From: Trebonia sp963777905
GTDB taxonomy: Bacteria > Actinomycetota > Actinomycetes > Streptosporangiales > Streptosporangiaceae
Assembly: GCA_963777905.1 (NCBI GenBank)
Contig: CAVZSM010000013.1
Span: 124,001 to 188,000, forward strand
DNA: 64,000 nt
Direction: 5' to 3'
Below, in pieces: positions 17,609 to 25,551 of this stretch (position 1 is its first letter; every line of letters begins with the position of its first letter). The notes beneath the pieces were generated by a model. It saw nothing but the letters and a program-made list of their open reading frames with translations, did no database searches and was not told where the DNA came from. A program made the position numbers and the translations under genes.

Positions 17609-19744
17609 CTAGTGTCCGGGTGGGGTCGACGTATCCACTAGGGGACGGTCTTCCTCCGCTAGGTGGCGGTCGGCCTCGTCACCCAGCATGGCGTGGGAGA
17701 GCCTGGCGAGGACGGGCTGGAGTTCGGCCTGTTGCTCCGGCGACCAGCCGGCCAGCTGGTGGCACAGCCAGTCGTGCTGTGCGGCGTAGAGCTTGTCCGC
17801 AACCCGCTGCCCGTCGGGGGTCAGCGCGAGCACGCCGTCGGTCCGGGTGATCAGCCCCTTGTCGACGAGGAGCTGGGCATTGGGGTGGCCCTCTTCGACA
17901 GTGACGCCGGCCTGCGCGGCGAGCTCCGGGCCCGGTGTCGCGCCCTGTCTGCCGAGCCGGGTCAGGATCCAGGCGGCGCCGCCGGTCAGGTCGAGCCCCG
18001 CCGCGCGGGCGAGCCGGGCGTAGCCGAAGCGGCGCAGCTCGGTGCCTGATAGGCGGGTCAGCACGCGTTCCACCTCCTCCGCCGACGACCGCTGGGTCGG
18101 TGCCGCGCCGATCCCCTCGCCGATGTCGATGGCGTTCGCCTGGTTGCGCAGGGTCTCGCCCGCCGCGGTGCGCAGCGGCACCTCGCGCAGGAACCAGGAG
18201 AGCACGAACGCCACGAGCGCGATCGGCACAGCGGTGAGGAAGACCGGGTGCAGCGAGATGCTGTAGGCGTGCAGGATGTCGTGCTGCACGGCCGCCGGGA
18301 GCCGGGTGAGCAGGTGCCTGTTGGACTCGATGGCCGCGACGCTGAACCCGGGCGGCAGGGGGATGCCGTGCAGCGCGCTGGCGAGGTTGTGCACTAGCTG
18401 GTTAGTGAAGATCGCGCCGAACACCGCGGTACCGAACGCGCCGCCGATCGACCGGAAGAACGTCACGCCCGCGGTGGCGGTGCCGAGGTCGGCGTAGTCG
18501 ACGCTGTTCTGCACCGCGATGACGAGCACCTGGAGGATCAGGCCGAGGCTGAACCCGAGCAGGAAGAAGTACACGTTCAAGACCCACGTCGCCGTGTTCT
18601 CGTCCAGCGTGGACAGCAGGAACAGCGCGATGGCCATCACGAACGTGCCGATGATCGGATACACCTTGTACCTGCCGGTCCGCGCGATGAGCTGCCCGCT
18701 GCCCACCGAGGTCAGCAGCAGGCCGAGCACCATCGGGAGCAGGTACACCCCGGAGATCGTCGGCGAGACGCCGTGCACCACCTGGAGGAACAGCGGCAGG
18801 AAGGACAGCGCGCCGAACATCGCGAAGCCGGCCGCCAGGCTGATCGAGGAGGCGATCGTGAACACCGAGTTGCGGAACAGCCGCAGCGGCAGCACGGGCT
18901 CGGCGGCCCGCCGCGCCGACAGGTACCACAGGAACAGCATGACGGCCGAGGCGGCGAACAGGCCGATGATCACCCCGGAACCCCACGGGTAGGTCGTGCC
19001 GCCCCAGGAGGTCGCGAGCACGACGCTGACGGCGAACCCGGCGAGCAGCGTCGCACCCAGGTAGTCGATCTTGTGCTGCTGCCGCCTTGAGGTGGCCGGG
19101 AGAACGATGCTGATCACGATGAGCGCGAGCACGCCGATCGGCAGGTTGATGTAGAACACCCAGCGCCAGCTCAGGTTGTCGACGAAGAAGCCGCCGAGCA
19201 GGGGCCCGATGACGCTCGAGACCCCGAACACCGCGCCGAACGCGCCCTGGTACTTGCCCCGCTCCCTGGCGGGCACGATGTCGCCGATGATCGCCTGGGT
19301 CAGCACGATGAGGCCCCCGCCGCCGACGCCCTGGACGGCGCGGAAGGCGATGAGCTCACCCATGTTCCGGGACTGGCCGCAGAGAGCGGACCCGATGAGG
19401 AAGATCACGATCGCGCCCAGGAACAGGTACTTGCGGCCGTACTGGTCGCCGAGCTTGCCCCACACCTGGGTGGTCGCGGTGCTGGCCAGCAGATACGCGG
19501 TGACCACCCAGGACAGGTGGCTCAGCCCGCCGAGGTCGCTGACGATCGTCGGCAGCGCGGTCGACACGATCGTCTGGTCGAGGGAGGCCAGCAGCAGCGC
19601 GAGCATCAGTGCGATGTAGATGACGAGCAGCCGGCGGCCGTGTGCCTCGTCGGGCGCCCCGCCTGCGGCCGTCGCCGTCCCGGTCGTCCCTGCCGTCGCC
19701 GCCGCCCGCGAGGGCGTGACGGACGAATCACCTGGCGTCGTCAC
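17609..19744 (-). CDS. MFS drug:H+ antiporter (DHA2 / EmrB-QacA type) with C-terminal winged-helix domain
   Basis: A 711-residue membrane protein. Residues 38-530 carry about 14 membrane segments with the MFS/DHA2 motifs LDQTIVSTALPTI, GKLGDQYGRK (motif A) and GPLLGGFF (motif C), typical of multidrug or antibiotic efflux. After the last helix (about 530) a cytoplasmic tail of 150-180 residues follows. It contains a MarR-like winged-helix pattern (GLDLTGGAAWILTRLGRQGA..., VDKGLITRTDGVLALTPDGQRVADKL). The GTG start 19744 has no Shine-Dalgarno; an imperfect palindrome lies immediately upstream. Relatives with such tails exist in actinobacteria, and whether the tail binds DNA or a ligand is unknown. 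Substrate is unassigned. Confidence 0.85.
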   Translation of the reverse strand: MTTPGDSSVTPSRAAATAGTTGTATAAGGAPDEAHGRRLLVIYIALMLALLLASLDQTIVSTALPTIVSDLGGLSHLSWVVTAYLLASTATTQVWGKLGDQYGRKYLFLGAIVIFLIGSALCGQSRNMGELIAFRAVQGVGGGGLIVLTQAIIGDIVPARERGKYQGAFGAVFGVSSVIGPLLGGFFVDNLSWRWVFYINLPIGVLALIVISIVLPATSRRQQHKIDYLGATLLAGFAVSVVLATSWGGTTYPWGSGVIIGLFAASAVMLFLWYLSARRAAEPVLPLRLFRNSVFTIASSISLAAGFAMFGALSFLPLFLQVVHGVSPTISGVYLLPMVLGLLLTSVGSGQLIARTGRYKVYPIIGTFVMAIALFLLSTLDENTATWVLNVYFFLLGFSLGLILQVLVIAVQNSVDYADLGTATAGVTFFRSIGGAFGTAVFGAIFTNQLVHNLASALHGIPLPPGFSVAAIESNRHLLTRLPAAVQHDILHAYSISLHPVFLTAVPIALVAFVLSWFLREVPLRTAAGETLRNQANAIDIGEGIGAAPTQRSSAEEVERVLTRLSGTELRRFGYARLARAAGLDLTGGAAWILTRLGRQGATPGPELAAQAGVTVEEGHPNAQLLVDKGLITRTDGVLALTPDGQRVADKLYAAQHDWLCHQLAGWSPEQQAELQPVLARLSHAMLGDEADRHLAEEDRPLVDTSTPPGH

Positions 19745-19752
19745 ACGGAACT

Positions 19753-19767
19753 GTTACCCAAGTTAAC
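19753..19767. promoter_or_regulatory. candidate operator upstream of the MFS gene
   Basis: GTTACCCAAGTTAAC is an imperfect palindrome (arms GTTA/TAAC) 9 bp upstream of the MFS start codon, between it and the end of the lipoprotein gene. Position and symmetry suggest a repressor site. There is no direct support. Confidence 0.35.
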
Positions 19768-19793
19768 GGCTCTCATCACGCAGGCTGGCGACC

Positions 19794-20456
19794 TCAGTAG
19801 CCGCCGCCGCCGTACCCGGAGGCCGTGCCGGTGGGCGTCGCGCTCGCGGCGGGTGACGCGTCGCGCAGGGATGCCGCGGCCGCGCTGGCCGGGGACGGGG
19901 ACAGCACGGCGCCGGTGATCACGTGCCACGCTCCCGTGACCCCGTTGCCTGTCGTCTGGCCGGGGGCCATGTCCTGCGCGTAGGTGTACAGCGGGTACCC
20001 GTTGTAGGTGGCCTGCACCACACCGCCGGGCCTGGTGATCGTGCCGAGCTTGCCGGCCAGCTGCACGCCGGGCGCCGCCACGGGAGCGCCGGTGACCGCG
20101 GGCCAGGCGGCGAGGCAGGTGCCGGTGCACGTAGATTTCCCGCTGCCCTTGGTGTCGACTGAGTACCAGTAGATGGTCCGCCCTGTGCTCGTGGCGAGCA
20201 CGTAGCCGGCGCCGGTCTTGCGAACCGTGAGCAGGTCCTTCGCGGGAGACATAGGGGTCATCGTCGTCGGCGCGGCGGCCGAGGTGGTGCCGTAGGCGGT
20301 GCCGGCGGACGCCGCCGGGCCGCGGCACGCGACGGCGGCCAGGCACAGCGCGGCGGACAGCGCGGCCATTGGCGCCGCCGTCCTGAGACGGAGACGCGGC
20401 GCGGCTGTCAGGTGTCGGCTCGGGCGCATCTGAGTTCCCATCGCAGAATCGGCCAC
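19794..20456 (-). CDS. secreted lipoprotein with two COG4315-type repeats
   Basis: A 220-residue exported lipoprotein. A basic N terminus (RLRLR) is followed by a hydrophobic segment and lipobox LAAVAC with the lipidated Cys at about residue 44 of the GTG-20456 reading. The start may instead be one of the ATGs at 20441 or 20429. Two repeats of the 'secreted repeat of unknown function' follow: LLTVRKTGAGYVLATSTGRTIYWYS... with CTGTCLAAWPAV, then KLGTITRPGGVVQATYNGYPLYTYAQD. The Cys pair may bind a cofactor or form a disulfide. The tail is Ala/Ser-rich and ends GYGGGGY. It is possibly co-transcribed with the MFS gene 49 nt downstream. Function unknown. Confidence 0.8.
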   Translation of the reverse strand: MADSAMGTQMRPSRHLTAAPRLRLRTAAPMAALSAALCLAAVACRGPAASAGTAYGTTSAAAPTTMTPMSPAKDLLTVRKTGAGYVLATSTGRTIYWYSVDTKGSGKSTCTGTCLAAWPAVTGAPVAAPGVQLAGKLGTITRPGGVVQATYNGYPLYTYAQDMAPGQTTGNGVTGAWHVITGAVLSPSPASAAAASLRDASPAASATPTGTASGYGGGGY

Positions 20457-20544
20457 CGTTAGAAGTGACCCTACGAAGGAGCAAGTCGCCGCGGGCGGCG
20501 CTTAATGAATCGGTAATCAGCGCCGCGCGAGCCAGTCCTGCACG

Positions 20545-20634
20545 CTAGTTCTTTTTCGGGTGCTCGCGCTTCCACAGCACGACGAGGACCGTCACTATGA
20601 AGACGAAGATGACGGCCGCGTACAGGTAGTCCAT
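20545..20634 (-). CDS. 29-residue single-span membrane protein
   Basis: ATG 20634 to TAG 20545 encodes 29 residues: a short Asp-Tyr start, one hydrophobic helix (AAVIFVFIVTVLVVLW, about residues 6-21) and a basic tail KREHPKKN. The layout (outside start, one helix, positive inside) is exactly that of bacterial small membrane proteins, and the reading is free of rare composition. No strong ribosome site is visible. It lies alone between the lipoprotein and the SGNH hydrolase. Size recalls KdpF-like subunits but the sequence does not match them. Function unknown. Confidence 0.6.
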   Translation of the reverse strand: MDYLYAAVIFVFIVTVLVVLWKREHPKKN

Positions 20635-20705
20635 GACCGGAATCTTAACCAGTCGTTAGAGCGGGCGTCGTTGCCGGCGGCTTCGCCGGTCACCGACACT
20701 GGAAT

Positions 20706-21602
20706 GTGCGATGGCGGAGGGCTGGCTGGCTGGCGGCCGTGGGGGCGACCGCGATCGCCTGTTGTCTCGCGCTGCTTGTCTGGTCGCTCGCCGCGCCCGC
20801 TGCTCCCGCGGCTCCTGCCGCGGCCGGCGCGCCCGCCGCGGGGGCCGCCACGGGGTCCGCGCCAGGGGCGCGCACGCTGGGCACCCGGGCCAGGAACCGG
20901 ATCGCCGCCAGCGGGCGCGCGCTGGCCGCCTGCGAGCTGCGGCTGGAGCGGGCGCCGAACGGGCTGCCGGTCATGGCGGTCGTCGGCGCGTCCTTCACCG
21001 CCGGGACCGGGCCGGGCAATGTCGCGCTGTCCTGGGCAGTGCTGCTCGCCAGGACGCTGGGCTGGAACGCCGTCGTGGACGGCGTGCCCGGCGCGGGCTA
21101 CGTCCGCGCCGGGGCCGGTCGCCAGGGACCCGTCGCGCGGCTGCTCGCCGGGGAGGACCTGCGCGCGCTCGACCCCGGGCTCGTCATCGTGCAGGCCGGC
21201 CACGACGACAGCGGCGTCCCCGCGTCGCTGGAGCGGCAGCGAGTCGGCCAGGTCATCGACGCGATCCGCGCCGCCGCGCCGCGAGCGCGGATCGCGCTGC
21301 TTACCGTCTTCGCCGTGCAGTCAGGACCGGATGCGGCCCTGTCCCTGGTGAACGACGCGATCATCGCCGCCGCCCGGGCCGCCGACCCGCACGTGATCGT
21401 CATGAACCCGCTCGGCGGGGGCTGGCGCTTCCAGCGCGCCGCCCGCGGTGGCCTGCACCCGTCGGCGGCCGGCGACGCGTGGATCGCCGCGAAGGTGGCT
21501 GCGACGCTGCGCGTGCACGGGGTGGCGCCCAGCGCCGGCCGGGGCGCCGTGATCTGCGATTCCGGCGCCGGCCGCGGGCCGCGGTCCCCGCCAGTCCAGT
21601 GA
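20706..21602 (+). CDS. membrane-anchored or secreted SGNH/GDSL hydrolase
   Basis: A 298-residue protein beginning with a signal sequence or anchor (WLAAVGATAIACCLALLVWSLA, about 8-29) and an Ala/Pro-rich linker. Family blocks are visible: block I VVGASFTAG with Ser nucleophile, block II GVPGAGY with the oxyanion Gly, block III VIVQAGHDD (Asp in place of the usual Asn) and block V GGLHPSAAGD with the catalytic His. An extracytoplasmic esterase or lipase acting on envelope or polysaccharide acyl groups is likely; substrate unknown. GTG 20706 is the first start preceding the signal sequence. The 3' end runs into a 17-bp tandem repeat. Confidence 0.78.
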   Translation: MRWRRAGWLAAVGATAIACCLALLVWSLAAPAAPAAPAAAGAPAAGAATGSAPGARTLGTRARNRIAASGRALAACELRLERAPNGLPVMAVVGASFTAGTGPGNVALSWAVLLARTLGWNAVVDGVPGAGYVRAGAGRQGPVARLLAGEDLRALDPGLVIVQAGHDDSGVPASLERQRVGQVIDAIRAAAPRARIALLTVFAVQSGPDAALSLVNDAIIAAARAADPHVIVMNPLGGGWRFQRAARGGLHPSAAGDAWIAAKVAATLRVHGVAPSAGRGAVICDSGAGRGPRSPPVQ

Positions 21603-21656
21603 GCCCGCGATTCCAGTAAGCCCGCGATTCCAGTAAGCCCGCGATTCCAGTAAGCG
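21597..21656 (+). repeat. 17-bp tandem repeat, about 3.5 copies
   Basis: CAGTAAGCCCGCGATTC is repeated from 21597 (first copy with GTGAG), 21614 and 21631, with a partial copy from 21648. It starts inside the last codons of the SGNH hydrolase and fills the gap to the convergent dehydratase gene. The hydrolase stop codon lies in the first unit. Confidence 0.85.
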
Positions 21657-21668
21657 CTGTCGCTGAGC

Positions 21669-22601
21669 TCAGGCCGGGATCCAGTCGGCGTTAGCGCCGC
21701 TGAGCACCAGGCACGGGTTGCCGCCAGGGACCTGGCCGGACAGCCACGCGGCGAACACCGTCGCGGCCGCGGGCTCCACGGCGAGCCGGAACTCCTCCCA
21801 CAGCCGATCCCTGGCCGCGACGATCTGCGCGTCGCTGACGAGTGCGAGGGCCACACCGTACGCGCGGTACGCGGCGAGCGCCAGGTCTCCGGCGCGGCTC
21901 GCGCCGAGCGCGGAGGCGGCCACCGAGTCGGCACCGACCTCGACCGGCTCCCCGACCGCGGCCGCGGCGTGCAGGGTCGGGCAGCCCTCCGGCTCCACCC
22001 CGACGACCTGCACCGGCGCGATGGCGCCAGCGACGCCGGCGAGCAGGCCGCCGCCGCCGACCGGCACGGCTACCGCGTCGCAGTCAGGGATGTCCTCGAG
22101 GATTTCCAGGCCGACGGTGCCCTGGCCGGCCACGACGGCCGGGTCGTCGTAGGCGTGCACGTAATACAGCCGGTCGCGGGCGGCGAACTCGCGGGCCGCC
22201 AGCTCCGCCTCCGCGTACACGCTGCCGGTCTTGACCACCTCCGCGCCCGCCGCCGCGATGCGGCGGGCCTTCACCTGCGGCACGGTCGCGGGCACGAACA
22301 CCGTGGCGGGCACGCCCAGCCAGCGGGCGGCTGTCGCCACGCCGAGCCCGTGGTTGCCGCCAGAGGCGGTGACGACCTGGGCCGGATGGTTCTCGAGCAG
22401 CGCGTTGAGCGCGCCCCGGATCTTGAACACGCCGGTGACCTGCAGCTGCTCGAGCTTGAAGGCGACTGGGCGGCCGTCGGCCGTGGCGCGCAGCACCGGC
22501 GTGCGCCGGACGTACGGGGCTATCCGCGCCGCGGCGGCACGGTAGGCCGCGGGAGTCGGCGGCGTACGTTCTGGATGACGGGAAACCTCGGCGGGATGCA
22601 T
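21669..22601 (-). CDS. PLP-dependent threonine/serine dehydratase-like enzyme
   Basis: A 310-residue fold-type II PLP enzyme. K60 in GVFKIRGA is the Schiff-base lysine, ASGGNHGLGVA follows, and VPVGGGGLLAGVAGA is the phosphate-binding loop. Length matches catabolic TdcB or serine racemase and lacks the ACT regulatory domain of biosynthetic IlvA. It would deaminate L-threonine or L-serine to the 2-oxo acid and ammonia. It follows the pcaB-like gene on the same strand with a 60-nt gap, so the two may be co-transcribed. The start ATG 22601 has no obvious ribosome site. Confidence 0.85.
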   Translation of the reverse strand: MHPAEVSRHPERTPPTPAAYRAAAARIAPYVRRTPVLRATADGRPVAFKLEQLQVTGVFKIRGALNALLENHPAQVVTASGGNHGLGVATAARWLGVPATVFVPATVPQVKARRIAAAGAEVVKTGSVYAEAELAAREFAARDRLYYVHAYDDPAVVAGQGTVGLEILEDIPDCDAVAVPVGGGGLLAGVAGAIAPVQVVGVEPEGCPTLHAAAAVGEPVEVGADSVAASALGASRAGDLALAAYRAYGVALALVSDAQIVAARDRLWEEFRLAVEPAAATVFAAWLSGQVPGGNPCLVLSGANADWIPA

Positions 22602-22661
22602 ACCGTCAGCTTCGCACGGACCGTCACAGGTCGAAGAACACGCCCTCGGCCGCGTTGCCGG

Positions 22662-24084
22662 CTACCACGAGATCCTGCCCTCGTGCGCCGCCAGCGCCGC
22701 GTCGGTGAAGTCCGCGGCGGCGCCGAGGTAGCCGGCCGGATCGAGGGCCCGCTCGATGTCGGCCTGCGTGATCCCCGCCTTCGTGAGCTTGTCCTCCAGG
22801 TCCGGGTCGGCCAGCAGGATGTCGCGGAGCGGCACGCCCGAGGTGGCCGCCTTGGCCGCGGCCGTGGCCACCAGGTCGTGCGCCTCGGCGGCGCCGATGG
22901 CGTTGCGCAGCAGCGCGGAGACCCGTTCCGCGAGCGGCAGGCCGCCGGCCGCCGTGAGGTTGGCCGCCATCTTGCCGGTGTCGACCTCCAGGTTGGCCAG
23001 CAGCTCACCGCCCCAGGACGCGGCCGAGGCCGCGACCTGGAGCAGCTGGCCGAACGGCTGCCATTCCGCGTGCCACGCCCCCGCGGCGCGCTGATGCTCC
23101 TGCTCGGCGCTGGCGACCAGGGTGGCGAGCAGGCCAGGGGCTTGCTTCGCGCAGCCGAGGATGGCGACGGCGGCGACCGGGTTGATCTTGTTCGGCATGG
23201 CGGACGAGCCGCCGCGGCGTGGCGCGGCTACGCCGCCGCCGTCCGGTCCCCCGCCGCCGTCCGGTCCCCCGCTGCCTTCGGCGACCTCGGCCACCTCGGT
23301 CTGGGCCAGCAGCGTCACGTCCCTGGCGATCTTGGACAGCGCCGCCGTGACCCGGGCCATCGCGACGCCGACGTCGATGATCCGCAGCCGTTCGGTGTGC
23401 CACGGCACCGGCGGGTCGGCCAGCTGCAGCTCGTCGGCGAGCATCGCCTTGACGCGGATGCCGTCAGGCCCGAGGGACGCGAGGGTCCCCGCCGCGCCGC
23501 CGAACTGCACGGCGAGCCGGGTCCGCCGGGTCTCCGCCAGCCCCGTAATCGCGGCGTCCAGGGCGGCCAGCCAGCCCGCCGCCACCGCCCCGAACGTCAC
23601 CGGCACCGCCTGCTGCAGCAGCGTCCGGCCGATCATCGGGGTGGTCCGGTGCTCCGTTGCCAGGCGCCGCGGCGGCTGCCGCCGCGGCCGTCAGGTCGGC
23701 GCGCGCCGCGTCGATGGCCGTGCGGGCCAGCAGCATCGCCGCCGTGTCGAGGATGTCCTGGCTGGTCGCGCCCCGGTGCACCGCCCGGCCTGGCTGGCCG
23801 CCGACCTTGACGGCCAGCGCCCTGGCCAGCCCGGGGACGGGGTTACCTGTCAGCGCGGACAGCTCGCCAAGCTCCGCGATGTCGAAGTCGTTCGCCCGCG
23901 CCGCCCTGGTGACCGCCGCGCCCGCCCCCGCGGGTGCGAGCCCGGCGCGTTCCAGGGCCCTGGCCAGGCCCGCTTCCGCGTCAAGCATGGCCTGCAGCCA
24001 CGCCCTGTCGTCGATGATCGCGCTGCCGCGCGCGAATACGCCCCCGAACAAGCTCCGGGAAGTTCCGGCATTCTGATCAGGCAT
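22662..24084 (-). pseudogene. 3-carboxy-cis,cis-muconate cycloisomerase-like lyase (PcaB family), frameshifted
   Basis: The N-terminal part (from ATG 24084) has HRGATSQDILDTAAMLLAR. The C-terminal part resumes at TPMIGRTLLQQAVPVTFG and carries the superfamily signature SSAMPNKINPVAA and the PcaB-type AGAWHAEWQP. The two lie in adjacent frames. One extra C/G near 23663 (AGG in the plus strand) would account for this; without it the sequence reads AALATEHRTTPMIGRT. The repaired protein has about 473 residues, normal for PcaB. No other protocatechuate genes are nearby, so the substrate may differ. It is divergent from gabT through a shared 28-bp palindromic promoter. Mutation versus assembly error is unresolved. 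Confidence 0.78.
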
Positions 24085-24109
24085 GTCCGGATGTTATCGT
24101 CCGAACATG
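24082..24109. promoter_or_regulatory. symmetric bidirectional leaderless promoter, pcaB-like gene / gabT
   Basis: A 28-bp near-palindrome has 12-bp arms (10 of 12 pairs) around TTAT. Its two ends are the start codons of the divergent genes (ATG 24084 minus, ATG 24107 plus). TATCGT (24095-24100) lies 6 nt before the gabT ATG, and TAACAT (24096-24091, minus strand) lies 6 nt before the other ATG. The two -10 boxes overlap by 2 bp. Both messages would be leaderless. Confidence 0.6.
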
Positions 24110-25459
24110 CTTCAAGTTCCCCACGGCGGCCCTGAGCTGCCGCAGCGCCGCAACCTTGTCACCGAGATCCCCGGTCCGGCCTCGCGCGCCCTGTTCGAGC
24201 GCCGCCTGGGGGTCGTCGCCCGGGGCGTCTCGACCACGCTGCCGGTGTTCATCACCGCGGCCGGCGGCGGCGTGCTGCTCGACGCCGACGGCAACTCGCT
24301 GATCGACTTCGGCGCGGGCATCGCGGTCGTGTCGGTGGGCAACGCCGCGCCCGACGTGGTGTCCCGGGTGTCCGCGCAGGTGGCGCAGTTCACCCACACC
24401 TGCTTCATGGTGACGCCGTACGAGGGCTACGTCGAAGTCTGCGAACAGCTGGCCCGGCTGACGCCTGGCGAGCACGAGAAGCGGTCGGCGCTGTTCAACT
24501 CCGGCGCCGAGGCCGTGGAGAACGCGGTCAAGATCGCCAGGCACTACACCGGCCGCCAGGCGGTGGTGGCGTTCGATCACGCCTACCACGGCCGGACGAA
24601 CCTCACCATGGCGCTGACCGCCAAGAACATGCCGTACAAGCAGGGGTTCGGCCCGTTCGCCGGGGAGATCTACCGGGTGCCGATGGCCTATCCGCTGCGC
24701 TGGCCTGACGGACCGGACGCGTGCCGCGCCGAAGCGCTGCCCGTGGTGAAGTCGCTGATCCACACCCAGGTCGGCGAGTCCAACGTGGCCGCGGTGATCA
24801 TCGAGCCGATCCAGGGCGAGGGCGGGTTCATCGTGCCGCCCGACGGGTTCCTGCGCGGGCTGGCCGACTTCTGCGCGGACCACGGGATCGTGTTCATCGC
24901 GGACGAGATCCAGTCCGGGTTCTGCCGGACCGGCGACTGGTTCGCGTCCTCGCACGAGGGAGTCGTGCCGGACCTGGTCACGACCGCCAAGGGCATCGCA
25001 GGCGGCCTGCCGCTCGCCGCCGTCACCGGCCGGGCGGAGATCATGGACGCCGTGCACCCCGGCGGTCTCGGCGGCACCTACGGCGGCAACCCGGTCGCCT
25101 GCGCCGCCGCGCTCGGCGCGATCGAGACGATGGAGTCGCTGGACCTGTCCGCGCGGGCACGGCGGATCGGCGACATCATGCTCCCCCGGCTGCGCAAGCT
25201 GGCCGAGACCTACCCCGTGATCGCCGACGTCCGCGGCCGGGGCGCGATGGTCGCGGTGGAGCTGACCCGGCCAGGGACGCTGGAGCCGGACCCGGCCTCG
25301 ACCGCCGCGGTCGCCGGCGCCTGCCACCGGGCGGGACTGGTCGTGCTCACGTGCGGGACGTTCGGCAATGTGCTGCGGTTCCTGCCGCCGCTCGTCATCG
25401 GCGAAGAACTCCTCGAAGAGGGCCTGGACATCCTGGAAGACGCCTTCGCTTCGTTGTAA
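24107..25459 (+). CDS. gabT: 4-aminobutyrate aminotransferase (class III)
   Basis: A 450-residue PLP enzyme that transfers the amino group of 4-aminobutyrate (or a related omega-amino acid) to 2-oxoglutarate, giving succinate semialdehyde. The N terminus VPHGGPELPQRRNLVTEIPGPAS is typical of actinobacterial GabT. Cofactor motifs are NSGAEAVENAVKIAR, FIADEIQSGFCRTG and the PLP lysine K295 in TTAKGIAGGLP. ATG 24107 is preferred over the upstream in-frame codon at 24083 because it sits 6 nt behind a -10 box and gives the family's N terminus. No succinate-semialdehyde dehydrogenase is adjacent, although mmsA and another omega-aminotransferase lie at 40-43 kb. Confidence 0.9.
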   Translation: MLQVPHGGPELPQRRNLVTEIPGPASRALFERRLGVVARGVSTTLPVFITAAGGGVLLDADGNSLIDFGAGIAVVSVGNAAPDVVSRVSAQVAQFTHTCFMVTPYEGYVEVCEQLARLTPGEHEKRSALFNSGAEAVENAVKIARHYTGRQAVVAFDHAYHGRTNLTMALTAKNMPYKQGFGPFAGEIYRVPMAYPLRWPDGPDACRAEALPVVKSLIHTQVGESNVAAVIIEPIQGEGGFIVPPDGFLRGLADFCADHGIVFIADEIQSGFCRTGDWFASSHEGVVPDLVTTAKGIAGGLPLAAVTGRAEIMDAVHPGGLGGTYGGNPVACAAALGAIETMESLDLSARARRIGDIMLPRLRKLAETYPVIADVRGRGAMVAVELTRPGTLEPDPASTAAVAGACHRAGLVVLTCGTFGNVLRFLPPLVIGEELLEEGLDILEDAFASL

Positions 25460-25478
25460 TTCCAGCTTTTATCCGTAA

Positions 25479-25508
25479 CGGGCCCGTGGTGACTCGCCGC
25501 GGGCCCGG
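25479..25508. terminator. hairpin between gabT and the repeat lipoprotein
   Basis: CGGGCCCG (25479-25486) can pair with CGCGGGCCCG at 25498-25507 across about 12 nt. It lies between convergent genes and could end both. No clear U-tract is present. Confidence 0.5.
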
Positions 25509-25551
25509 CTATTCGCTGCCGTTCGCAACGGCGGGGAATTATGCTTTTCCA

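Noticed and set aside
22662..24084. two separate lyase genes instead of one
   Set aside because: The N-terminal and C-terminal halves of a single PcaB-family protein lie in adjacent frames and join without loss when one base is removed, so one broken gene is the simpler reading.
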